Assembly: GCF_004402535.1 (NCBI RefSeq)
Contig: NZ_SOEY01000026.1
Span: forward strand, 27,476 to 91,475
Direction of reading: 5' to 3'
DNA length: 64,000 bases
Source: Cryobacterium glaciale
Lineage (GTDB): Bacteria; Actinomycetota; Actinomycetes; Actinomycetales; Microbacteriaceae
In this document: positions 26,595 to 34,502 of the stretch, piece by piece
Numbering within the stretch: the first letter of the stretch is position 1
How the letters are laid out: each line of letters opens with the position of its first letter
Position numbers and translations under genes: made by a program
The notes under the pieces: generated by a model
Databases searched by the model: none
Seen by the model: only the letters and a program-made list of their open reading frames with translations
Told to the model about the DNA's origin: nothing

Positions 26595-27755
26595 ATGCAG
26601 AAGCTCATTGGCCTCGTCGCGGCGCTCATGCTCGCCGGCCCACTCATCGGCCTGGTGGGCGTGGCCGCTCTCACCAATCCGGCCGCGCGCTCTTGCGGAT
26701 CGGGGTCGCTCGTCGTCGGCAGCATCCCCGATTCGCTGTCCGCTCGAACGCGAGACGGCGGATCGATCACCCTGAATAGGGCCCAGCTGACCCATGCCGC
26801 AACGATCATGACGGTCGGCTACCGATACCCCGACGTCGGGCGACCGGGAGTGCTCATCGCGTTGATGGCCGCGCTCACCGAATCGACGCTGCGCATGCTC
26901 GCCAACCCCAGCGCATATCCGGAGTCCGCGGCGTACCCGAACGACGGGGTCAGCGCCGATCATGATTCCCTGGGCCTCTTCCAAATGCGGCCGGTCTCGG
27001 GCTGGGGAACAGTCGCCGAACTCATGCGCCCGGAGTACCAGGCACAAGCCTTCTTCGGCGGACCCTCGGGCCCCAACGCCGGCTCGCCACGCGGGCTGCT
27101 CGACATCGCAGGCTGGCAAGCCCTCGACCCGGGTGCCGTTGCACAGGCAGTCGAGGTCAGCGCCTATCCCGATCGGTACCAGAACTTCCAGCCCGTCGCC
27201 GAGTCGATCCTCGCCGCGCTGACGCGGGCGCCCTTGGCGAGCGCAGTTGGCTCCGGGTTGACCATCGCCGAGACCTCGCGTGTGGTGTTTCCGCTTCCCA
27301 CAGGCACGTACACAAACACCGACAGCTTCGGATGGCGCACCGACCCCTACAGTGGAGCCCGAAAGTTCCACGCGGGCAGCGACCTCGCGGCGCCCCTGGG
27401 CACTCCGATCCTCGCCGTCGCCGACGGGGTCGTCAGCTTCGCGGGTCGACGGGGCAGCTATGGCGGGCTGATCACGATCGAGCACACGGTCGGCGGCGTG
27501 CGGGTCACCTCGTACTACGCCCACCTGTACGACTACGGCATCCACGTCGCGGCCGGCGACACTGTGGCCGCCGGCCAACACATCGGCGACGTCGGTTCCG
27601 CCGGCAAATCAACCGGCCCGCACCTCCACCTCGAGATCCACCCCGGCGGCGCGAGCCAACCTGCCGTCAACGCCGTGGACTGGCTCACCCAGCACGGCGC
27701 CGCCGGCTTGGCCGGTGCCGGGGTCGCCGCGGCCGGCTGCGGAAAGGCGAACTGA
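26595..27755 (+). CDS. Cell-wall hydrolase with transglycosylase-like and M23 peptidase domains
   Basis: The 386-aa exported protein has an N-terminal hydrophobic anchor (4-28). A lysozyme-like part has ALTESTLR (E96 as probable acid) and DSLGLFQMRP. A C-terminal M23 endopeptidase has FHAGSDLAAPLG (H259, D263) and HLHLEIH (H343, H345), all zinc ligands present. Bifunctional hydrolases of this kind open peptidoglycan locally so the Gram-positive conjugation channel can pass (VirB1 role). It is 9 nt after the membrane protein gene, and the DUF6112 gene begins 1 nt after its stop. Confidence 0.9.
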   Translation: MQKLIGLVAALMLAGPLIGLVGVAALTNPAARSCGSGSLVVGSIPDSLSARTRDGGSITLNRAQLTHAATIMTVGYRYPDVGRPGVLIALMAALTESTLRMLANPSAYPESAAYPNDGVSADHDSLGLFQMRPVSGWGTVAELMRPEYQAQAFFGGPSGPNAGSPRGLLDIAGWQALDPGAVAQAVEVSAYPDRYQNFQPVAESILAALTRAPLASAVGSGLTIAETSRVVFPLPTGTYTNTDSFGWRTDPYSGARKFHAGSDLAAPLGTPILAVADGVVSFAGRRGSYGGLITIEHTVGGVRVTSYYAHLYDYGIHVAAGDTVAAGQHIGDVGSAGKSTGPHLHLEIHPGGASQPAVNAVDWLTQHGAAGLAGAGVAAAGCGKAN

Positions 27756-27756
27756 G

Positions 27757-28026
27757 ATGGACGTATTCCCCGACTTCGGAGCCGTCGGTGGCGCAGCGGA
27801 ATTGCACAACGTCGTCGGCGCGATGCTGACCTTCGTGTTGATCATGTCGGTGCTCATGATGATCATCAGCGGCGTCACCTGGGCACTCGCGTCGGCGAAT
27901 GGCAATTTCCAGACTGCCTCGCGAGCCCGGGTCGGACTCTGGGTCGCCTGCGGCGCAGCGGCCCTCGCGGGCGCCGGTGTGGCCTGGGTCAACTTCTTGC
28001 TCGGTGTCGGCTCTAGTCTCCAATAG
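27757..28026 (+). CDS. DUF6112-like small membrane protein of the transfer region (copy 1)
   Basis: The 89-aa protein has two hydrophobic helices (about 20-45 and 60-85) and an intervening NGNFQTASRARVGLWVACGAAALAGAGVAW. It matches the DUF6112 family as I recall it, which accompanies actinobacterial type IV transfer genes and could be a VirB2-like channel or pilin subunit (inference). It starts 1 nt after the M23 stop. A related gene occurs at 32873, and in an uninterrupted transfer operon the two would be neighbours; 4.8 kb of cargo now separates them. Confidence 0.82.
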   Translation: MDVFPDFGAVGGAAELHNVVGAMLTFVLIMSVLMMIISGVTWALASANGNFQTASRARVGLWVACGAAALAGAGVAWVNFLLGVGSSLQ

Positions 28027-28347
28027 GCGAATTCCACGCCAAAGCACGACATATCCAGAAGCTCCGGGCTCTTCGTAGCCAACCCTGACCGGCACAAATC
28101 GTGCGCGCAGTGTCTCGTAACCTAAGTGCCTCATAACCCATGAATTACGGGGCACTCCGGCCCCCAAGGTTCTCCGCAGAAGCCCTGGCCGGTCGTTGAG
28201 ACCGTCACTGTCCCGCCATCATCTTTAGTCCGCACCGCCACCGCGTTGAAAACGGCATCCACTGGTCTCTAAGTCGTCGTCCAACCAGTCATCGCCGACC
28301 GCACGGTGGTTAGAGTCGGCACGTCGTCGCCGCCGTACGATGGGGGA
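28027..28347. other. Gap of about 320 bp between transfer gene and TIR gene
   Basis: I see no convincing gene here on either strand. This is the left junction of the cargo block. It must hold the promoter of the TIR gene. No transposase remnant, clear terminal repeat or tRNA-like sequence was recognised. Confidence 0.6.
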
Positions 28348-29130
28348 ATGAGCGCAGCGCGATCGACAAATCAGGCCGGCCTGCCACATGTCTTCATTGG
28401 CTCGTCAACCGAGGGCCTAGAGATCGGACGCCATCTCCAGCTCGATCTCGAACGCACTGGCACCTGCATGGTTACCCGCTGGGACCAGGGTGTGTTTCAA
28501 GCGTCGACGTACACGATCCACCGTCTCGAAGAGGCCGCGCGAAAGGCAGATTTCGCGATCCTCATCGCCACTGCCGACGATACGGTCACGACCCGAGGCG
28601 AGTCGCAGAACGTGGCGCGGGACAATGTCGTTTTCGAGCTCGGCCTATTCATCGGCGCTCTAGGGCTTGAGAGAACTTTCATCGTGGCCGACCGCACCGA
28701 GGATCTGCAACTGCCATCCGATCTGGCCGGCCTAACGTGGCTGCCGTACACAAATCGCCCGGACGGCAATGTTGGCGCGGCCGTGAACGAGGCCGTCGTT
28801 GGCGCGACAAGTCAGATCAGGGCGCTCGGCAAGCGCGTGTCCAGTGTCGGCGCGAGGCCCCGGGATCAGAGTGGTGTGCGGCGGCCGTTGGACGCTGAGA
28901 TCGAGCGCATCTGCTCCGCAGCTCTTGCACAGGGGTGGCGGGTGAGGACGAATTCGGGCACGACTCTGCGTCTTCAGGATCGCTCGGGTCGCAAGTTTAC
29001 GTTCTCGATAGGCGAATCTGTCTCGTCGCGAGTACAGCTCAGGTCGTTCGCCGCCGACCTGCGGGCCAACGGTCTGCGGGTGAGCCGCAGCGTGCGGCAG
29101 CCGGTGGAAGACTCCCCGCTTTACCGCTGA
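28348..29130 (+). CDS. TIR-like (PycTIR/CAP12-type) nucleotide-binding protein
   Basis: The 260-aa protein has an N-terminal TIR-like domain of the predicted nucleotide-binding family: HVFIGSSTEGLEIGRHLQ, WDQGVFQASTYTIHRLEEA, DFAILIATADD, and ARDNVVFELGLFIGALGLERTF with the likely catalytic Glu at E97. Such domains hydrolyse NAD+ when triggered, as in Pycsar or CBASS effectors. The C-terminal 75 residues (CSAALAQGWRVRTNSG to RVSRSVRQP) form a small unassigned domain. No cyclase lies beside it, so it is a stand-alone or differently triggered effector. A start at ATG 28348 fits the conserved domain; GGGGGA is very close to it. Confidence 0.85.
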   Translation: MSAARSTNQAGLPHVFIGSSTEGLEIGRHLQLDLERTGTCMVTRWDQGVFQASTYTIHRLEEAARKADFAILIATADDTVTTRGESQNVARDNVVFELGLFIGALGLERTFIVADRTEDLQLPSDLAGLTWLPYTNRPDGNVGAAVNEAVVGATSQIRALGKRVSSVGARPRDQSGVRRPLDAEIERICSAALAQGWRVRTNSGTTLRLQDRSGRKFTFSIGESVSSRVQLRSFAADLRANGLRVSRSVRQPVEDSPLYR

Positions 29131-29137
29131 CCGGGAG

Positions 29138-29176
29138 GTTCTCCCGTGGGCCCGTTGCGGGATTCCACGGGAGAAC
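29138..29176 (+). terminator. Strong hairpin after the TIR gene (probable terminator)
   Basis: gttctcccgtgg (29138-29149) and ccacgggagaac (29165-29176) form a perfect 12-bp stem with a 15-nt loop, 7 nt after the TIR stop codon. No U tract follows. A rho-independent-like or processing hairpin role is likely, and it isolates the TIR gene from the module downstream. Confidence 0.6.
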
Positions 29177-29539
29177 GGCGCTCCAACTCAATCGCTACTG
29201 AGAACCCTGTTGCCAAGACGCCGCGCCTCGATCATCGGCGATCGCTTCTGCGAGGAAAGTGCACCACGGAGATCCAACTCCGGGGGCAGAGCCACCTGGA
29301 CTTCCGTTACTCGCCGCACGTTTAGTGAATCGCCACCGACTCCTGAATGCTACCCAATGTTGAGAACCAACGACTCCACGGACGGGCGTCTCGGCAATTG
29401 CAGAAACCAGGTCGAAGGCGTCGGGACACCCTTCAGCGCGCGGCTAGCTTCGTGAGTACGATTCACCTATGCAGTGGATCGAGCATCGGTCGGCAGGGAA
29501 AATGGGCCGGACACGCCAGCCACTCGATAGGCTGTGGGA
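29177..29539. other. Gap of about 360 bp after the TIR gene
   Basis: Short open frames exist but none has a credible start site or family resemblance. I see no gene here. It should contain the promoter for the module starting at 29540. Confidence 0.5.
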
Positions 29540-29890
29540 ATGCCTGGCGCCAATGCAAAACGTGGCGACATCTACAACGTTCATCCGTCCGCAGCCAGCC
29601 CGGGCGACGCCCACCAGACGCCGCGGCCGATGCTGTGCGTCGCTGAACAACCGAACGACCAGCTCGCCTGGCGCGCAATGTCCCGAACAACGACGGCCGG
29701 TACCAGCGTGGACCTTTTCAGTGCCGCAGATGCTTCGCTCGGACTGACGAAGGACGGTTGGTGGTCGTACCGATATCTCCGGTCGGTGAAGAAGCGGTGG
29801 ACAGGAGATCCAAGCTTGTGTGCCTACAAAAGTACGCTCACCAACCCATTGCTCTCCACTGTCATGGCCCACTACATGTCGCGGAAATAG
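29540..29890 (+). CDS. Small protein with MazF/PemK-like opening
   Basis: The 116-aa protein has an N terminus, KRGDIYNVHPSAAS then RPMLCVAEQPND, that recalls the RGDI(Y/W) and RPALVV segments of MazF/PemK endoribonucleases. WWSYRYLRSVKKRWTG follows in the middle. The remainder is not clearly conserved, and I cannot identify the catalytic residues with certainty. The ATG at 29540 has no strong ribosome-binding site; a GTG two codons earlier is possible. It is followed after 56 nt by an HTH protein and an ImmA protease on the same strand, as in toxin-regulator-protease modules. Toxin activity is inference. Confidence 0.5.
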   Translation: MPGANAKRGDIYNVHPSAASPGDAHQTPRPMLCVAEQPNDQLAWRAMSRTTTAGTSVDLFSAADASLGLTKDGWWSYRYLRSVKKRWTGDPSLCAYKSTLTNPLLSTVMAHYMSRK

Positions 29891-29946
29891 CCGAAAGCCT
29901 GATACGTTGAACGACTCTCCCAATACAAGAATGAAGGCACCGCCGC

Positions 29947-30810
29947 ATGTACGAGCTTGAAACACCGCCCAACGGTGTCTCACGCGAACGCTGGCACGGG
30001 GAGACCGCAGGGACGCCGGAGGTGGGCGACTTGTGGCTCATTTCTTGGAATGGTGAAGCGCTCGCCCTTGCTGTGCTCGCAAGCATCCGAGACACGTATA
30101 CTCTCTGCTGGCCGGTCACCCTCTCGGACGTACCCGTCTTCGCGCCGGCCCTCGAAGTCCCCTCGACTCTGCTGGACGTGCCGCTGCTGGTGTGGCCTAC
30201 CCGGGAGACCGGCATGGGGCTTCACATGCTGCACCGCCGGTTAGGTCGTCTGCTAACTGCGAAAACAATGAGCCTTATCGACGTTGCCGTTGAGACGGGC
30301 GACGTCGACTTCCCGTTTCCCCTCGCCACCTACACCGTCGATGGGGAGGAAGCCGAACGCGAAAGCGACGAGATGGTTGATCGCTGGGAACGAATCTGCC
30401 TGAACACATGGCCGGAAGTCGTACCAGGCTTGTCCCCCTTCAACGCCGACGCTTTCCGTGAAGTGAACTTGTACGCTGGGGACCTTGCAGGCATTCTCGG
30501 TATCACTGTCCCCGCTGCGGTCAGTCTGGTCCGCGGCGAGTCAGTGCCGACAGCTGCGCAGCTTGAGATGGTTGCTGTAGCAATTCGCCGTGACCCAGAG
30601 GCTCTGCTCGACGCTGGCTCTGACGCTGCGGCCCGATTGCTGGTCCAACCAGTATTCAAGGATTCGCTCGTCGCGCTCGCGAGAATTCGGGAGCTTTCCG
30701 AAGCGGATGCACGCAATCTGGCCCGAGGCGAATTTGCGTTGGCCGCCCGGTCAGACGGCGACAACCACGCACGGCTACAGGCGACCATCGACAGACTACG
30801 GGAAGGCTGA
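29947..30810 (+). CDS. HTH-containing protein of an ImmA module
   Basis: The 287-aa protein has no recognised N-terminal domain (1-170; Trp/Leu-rich, perhaps a sensor). An XRE-like helix-turn-helix lies at about 177-225: DLAGILGITVPAAVSLVRGESVPTAAQLEMVAVAI. RELSEADARNLARGEFA follows as a second, weaker repeat of similar pattern. It is 5 nt upstream of an ImmA/IrrE protease gene, the usual place for the protease substrate repressor. GAAGG precedes the ATG by 9 nt. The function of the N-terminal part is unknown. Confidence 0.6.
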   Translation: MYELETPPNGVSRERWHGETAGTPEVGDLWLISWNGEALALAVLASIRDTYTLCWPVTLSDVPVFAPALEVPSTLLDVPLLVWPTRETGMGLHMLHRRLGRLLTAKTMSLIDVAVETGDVDFPFPLATYTVDGEEAERESDEMVDRWERICLNTWPEVVPGLSPFNADAFREVNLYAGDLAGILGITVPAAVSLVRGESVPTAAQLEMVAVAIRRDPEALLDAGSDAAARLLVQPVFKDSLVALARIRELSEADARNLARGEFALAARSDGDNHARLQATIDRLREG

Positions 30811-30814
30811 ACCG

Positions 30815-31870
30815 ATGGGCGCTCCCGAGGCTGAACATTTCAAGTACCTGGTCGAGCGGAATGACTACCGGGCCATCGCCTCGGAGCTTGTGCGGCTGGA
30901 AATCGAACGCGGTGTCATCTCCATTTCCGAGCTCGGCGCCGACCCCGAAGCTGCTGTGGCGGGCAGCCCCGAGCTTGACCTCGAATACGAGACGAACCTC
31001 ACCCAGGGATGCTCGGTGTACGGCTTCTACCGGTACAGGGACGGGCAACCGTCGGTCATTCTCATCCACCCGTCGCTGACAGCGGAGCGGGACAATTTCA
31101 CCATCGTCCACGAGTACGGCCACCATGTTCAACGACACCACCGAGATTGGGTGGACGTCAGATATTCGCTCCCAGCCGCCCGGGGTGACAAGGTGGAAGA
31201 ACGCGTCGCGGACGCTTTCGCCTCCACAGTCCTCATCCCGGAGGATGCCTTGCCGACAGGGATCAACACCTTAAGCGCACGGACGCTCGCTACGCTGCAC
31301 AGTCAGGTTCGGGCATCACGCTCGGCGGTCGCGAACCGTGTTGTTGAAGTCGCCTCATCGGAGCGGGATTGCGCAGTAGTGGTCTGCGACGAAGAAGGTC
31401 GAGTCATCTTCGCGCGAGCGACTGGCGACGACGTCTTCACACCCGCGCGTGGCATCGTCCAGCCCGGACTCGCAACCCTGTTCCAGTCGGCAGCATCAGC
31501 AGGCGGACATGTGATCGGCGACCTGGCGGAAGGTCTACGCGCTCTCTCCGGGTGGATCCAAACTGACTTGTCAGCGGACGTCGCACTCGACTTCTCCGGA
31601 GCTTACGCATTCGTCGTTCTTCGCCCGACACAGGTGTTCGGCCGCGAACAGTCGTGGGCTATGCGGGAGCACGAATGTGTGAGTCCGGCGTGCGGAGCCG
31701 ATTTCGTTGTTGACAGCTCAGTTCAAATCTGCGGCAAATGCCGTGATCCGAAATGCCCGGAGTGCTCGACGTGCTCATGCGAACCCGCCGCCGAGACGTT
31801 CTGCACGGCCTGCTTCATTGCGCTCTCCGTCGCTGAGCAGTCGGGCCAGGTTCAACACGTCTGCGACTGA
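30815..31870 (+). CDS. ImmA/IrrE-type metallopeptidase with C-terminal zinc-ribbon
   Basis: The 351-aa protein has HEYGHH (H99, E100, H103) for zinc catalysis and VEERVADAFASTVLIP as the acidic ligand region, typical of the ImmA/IrrE family. Unusually, the C terminus (about 285-340) holds about ten cysteines in CxxxC/CxxC-like pairs (HECVSPACGADF, ICGKCRDPKCPECSTCSCE, FCTACF), a probable zinc ribbon of two fingers. The middle (about 180-270) is a GAF-like or IclR-like sensor shape (VVVCDEEGRVIFARATGDD; inference). It starts 5 nt after the HTH gene. Release of a repressor on a damage or invasion signal is the likely role. Confidence 0.78.
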   Translation: MGAPEAEHFKYLVERNDYRAIASELVRLEIERGVISISELGADPEAAVAGSPELDLEYETNLTQGCSVYGFYRYRDGQPSVILIHPSLTAERDNFTIVHEYGHHVQRHHRDWVDVRYSLPAARGDKVEERVADAFASTVLIPEDALPTGINTLSARTLATLHSQVRASRSAVANRVVEVASSERDCAVVVCDEEGRVIFARATGDDVFTPARGIVQPGLATLFQSAASAGGHVIGDLAEGLRALSGWIQTDLSADVALDFSGAYAFVVLRPTQVFGREQSWAMREHECVSPACGADFVVDSSVQICGKCRDPKCPECSTCSCEPAAETFCTACFIALSVAEQSGQVQHVCD

Positions 31871-32115
31871 GACTAAGCGGTCATGCCGGCAATGGGCCGC
31901 GGCGGACCCACGTCATTGGTACTGAGGAGGTCCACCATGGCGTCTGGGTTGCGCCATCATCAGAGCGGGCAACCTCTCAAATAGTTCGGCGGTTTTCGAG
32001 ATGGGCGCAACCATGGCGTCCGTTCCTGCCACTTAATCTTGCGCGCATGAGAGGACTCGTGTGCGCTGAAATGCATCGGTAGACTGAGCCAGTCTCGAGA
32101 GGGAGTTGGAGCACC

Positions 32116-32682
32116 ATGGAGCTTGTTCTGATCGGTGTCGCAGTGATTGTCGTTCTCCTCGTAATCACAACTCTGTCCGACAAACGCAAGAACCCGGACA
32201 AGTACCCCACCAGGGTAGAGCTTCACAAGGTCGAACAGCGCGACCAACTCTTCCGCCGCGGCGCGATCATCATGAAATCAGCGGTCAAAAGTGTGCTCAG
32301 TCCGGGCAAAGATGAGGCCCGCGATGCCTGGGAGCAGGCGGCCACACTCGGAAACGTGCACGCGATCACTGGTCTCGGGATCATCGCGATGATGGACCAC
32401 GACCTGGCTGCGGCTCAGGCTCGGTGGACCGAAGCTTTCCGCGAGGGCGATGACGCCGCGTACATTTTCAAGAGCATCTCGGCGGATCCCGAGAGTTCGA
32501 AGGAATATGCGCGCGCAGTCTGGGCGTACCTGGATGCGATGGCAAGCGGCGAGCCTGATAACTTGCGCCACTGGAGTGCCGTCGCGCGGCCACTGGGTCC
32601 CAGCAGCTACGCTGACGGGCTCCTTGAACGGGCATCCATGATCGAATTCAATAATCGCAGGGGGCCCTGGGGAGTGAGATAG
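32116..32682 (+). CDS. Membrane-anchored Sel1/TPR-like repeat protein
   Basis: The 188-aa protein has one N-terminal transmembrane helix (2-21), a short basic stretch (DKRKNPDK), then helical repeats. DEARDAWEQAATLGNVHAITGLGIIAMMDHDLAAAQARWTEAFREGDDAAYIF reads as Sel1/TPR-type pairs. It is not one of the usual transfer genes and lies at the right end of the cargo block. GGAG lies 7 nt before the ATG. Its role is unknown; an adaptor at the membrane is possible. Confidence 0.65.
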   Translation: MELVLIGVAVIVVLLVITTLSDKRKNPDKYPTRVELHKVEQRDQLFRRGAIIMKSAVKSVLSPGKDEARDAWEQAATLGNVHAITGLGIIAMMDHDLAAAQARWTEAFREGDDAAYIFKSISADPESSKEYARAVWAYLDAMASGEPDNLRHWSAVARPLGPSSYADGLLERASMIEFNNRRGPWGVR

Positions 32683-32872
32683 CGGCGTGCGCGGATCAGG
32701 GCGTCTATAGGACAGGCGATTGACCACGGCAGGTATCAGCTAACCCCATCACGCTGCTGTCGATCACATATGGGGCGGTCGAAAATTACCACAATCGGCA
32801 TCCACCTGCGCGAGCGCGGGGCCGCTGGCGCACCTCCCAGTCGTATGCATCAACCGACTGAGGGAGCTGATT

Positions 32873-33142
32873 GTGGTTGACATTGTTCCGAACGGGACGG
32901 GCCTTCCCGGCATTGAACAACTGCGCGTCATCGTCGGTGCGGTGATGACCGTGGGGCTGATCCTGAGCGTGCTCGCCCTGATCATTGCGGCGATCGTGTG
33001 GGGTTTCGGCGCCAACTCGTCCAACCCGCACCTCGCCTCGCGCGGCAAGGTGGGCGTCCTGGTGGCCTGCGGCGCCGCCATCATCTGCGGCTCGGCCGTC
33101 ACCCTGGTCAACTTCTTCTGGACCGTCGGCCAAGCCGTCTGA
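32873..33142 (+). CDS. DUF6112-like small membrane protein of the transfer region (copy 2)
   Basis: The 89-aa protein has two hydrophobic helices and the family pattern FGANSSNPHLASRGKVGVLVACGAAIICGSAVTLVNFF, alignable with the copy at 27757 (same length, same SR.(K/R)VG.(L/W)VACGAA core). It starts at GTG 32873 after GAGGGAG. It resumes the transfer operon after the cargo block; the TrbL-like gene follows 29 nt downstream. Confidence 0.82.
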   Translation: MVDIVPNGTGLPGIEQLRVIVGAVMTVGLILSVLALIIAAIVWGFGANSSNPHLASRGKVGVLVACGAAIICGSAVTLVNFFWTVGQAV

Positions 33143-33171
33143 CCCCGATTCCCACCTGAACGGGGCTCCAG

Positions 33172-34500
33172 ATGAGCGTGTGCGACGTGCCGGTCATCGC
33201 CGACGTCTGCAACACCGCGGGCGAAGGCGCCGCTGCATTGGTCGCGGCGCCGTTCGATTGGCTCGCCCATTCGATGGGCTCCGCCGCAGCCTGGCTGTTC
33301 AAATCCGTCTGGGCAGCGTTTGATTCCACCACGCTCGTCGACGTCACCGACCCGGCGTACATCGACGTCTACAACGTGCTCTTCGGCGTGGCCGTCTTCG
33401 TCACCCTAGTGTTGTTCTGCCTGCAGCTTCTCACCGGCCTCGTGCACCGCGACCCGACAGCGCTCTCCCGAGCCGCGATCGGCGTCGCCAAGTCGGTACT
33501 CGGATCATTTATCATCATCACCATCACCGGCCTGCTCCTCGAAATCACCGATCAGCTCACGATCGGAGTCGTTGAAGCGAGCGGCAACACGATGGAAGGC
33601 ATGGGCGACCGCATCGCTCTCCTCGCCACCGGCCTCACAGCCATCAGCCTCGGCGCCCCCGGCGTCGGAGCGATCGTCACCATCTTCCTGTCCTCACTCG
33701 CGATCACCGGCGCGGCAATAGTCTGGTTCTCACTCCTCATCCGCAAAGCCCTGCTGCTGGTGGCGATCGTCTTCGGGCCAATTGCACTCGCCGGCGCGAC
33801 CTGGGATGCCGCCAAAGGATGGTTCTCGAAATGGGTCGCGTTCGTGATGGCCCTCATCCTGTCGAAGCTCGTGCTCGTCGTGATCTTCTTGGTGGCGGTC
33901 GCGCAAGTCTCGGCCCCGATCGATGCCGACCTGGCCTCCGTCAGCGATCCGATCGCCGGAATCGTCTTGATGTTCATCGCCGCCTTCGCCCCTTACATCA
34001 CCTACAAGTTCCTCAACTTCTTGGGCGTCGACATGTACCACGCGATGTCCAGCGAACAGGAAGCGAAGTCGGCGATGAACCGGCCCGTCCCGGTACCGAA
34101 AGCCCCGATGGTCGACGACCCGAAGAAGATCCTCGAGCCCAGCGGTGACGGCGGAAACGGAAAGGCACCACAAGGCGGCCCCGCCCCGACAACCTCATCG
34201 GGCAGTGGAGGGCCTGGTCCCACATCGTCGGGTGGTGGATCGGCTGGCGGCGCAGCTGCCGGCAAGGGCGCATCCGCCAGGGCTGGGACGGCCGCCGCAG
34301 GTGCCGCAGCAGGGGCGGCCACTGCGGGCGTCTCCGTCGTCGCAGAAGTGGTCAAGGCCGCTGCCCAAGCCGGCCCGAATATGGCCAGCACGGTCGGCCA
34401 CGCAGCGGATGCTCACAGCCAGTCTTCGAGCAGCGCCGCCGCCCCGACCACATCACGGCCATCATCCGGGCCCTCCTCCACACCAGGCAAGGACGTGTAG
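33172..34500 (+). CDS. TrbL/VirB6-like multi-pass channel protein
   Basis: The 442-aa protein has six to seven hydrophobic segments (about 60-290) around a conserved GPIALAGATWDAAKGWFSKWVAFVMALILSKLVLVVIF, the TrbL/VirB6 pattern of inner-membrane channel proteins. Residues 310-442 are Gly/Ser/Ala/Pro-rich and probably disordered. It is the inner-membrane core of the conjugation channel by family analogy. The next gene starts 2 nt after its stop. Confidence 0.8.
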   Translation: MSVCDVPVIADVCNTAGEGAAALVAAPFDWLAHSMGSAAAWLFKSVWAAFDSTTLVDVTDPAYIDVYNVLFGVAVFVTLVLFCLQLLTGLVHRDPTALSRAAIGVAKSVLGSFIIITITGLLLEITDQLTIGVVEASGNTMEGMGDRIALLATGLTAISLGAPGVGAIVTIFLSSLAITGAAIVWFSLLIRKALLLVAIVFGPIALAGATWDAAKGWFSKWVAFVMALILSKLVLVVIFLVAVAQVSAPIDADLASVSDPIAGIVLMFIAAFAPYITYKFLNFLGVDMYHAMSSEQEAKSAMNRPVPVPKAPMVDDPKKILEPSGDGGNGKAPQGGPAPTTSSGSGGPGPTSSGGGSAGGAAAGKGASARAGTAAAGAAAGAATAGVSVVAEVVKAAAQAGPNMASTVGHAADAHSQSSSSAAAPTTSRPSSGPSSTPGKDV

Positions 34501-34502
34501 TC

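Noticed and set aside
26082..27581. 499-codon minus-strand frame opposite the M23 hydrolase and its neighbour
   Set aside because: It spans two real genes with clear catalytic motifs on the plus strand; the antisense translation matches nothing.
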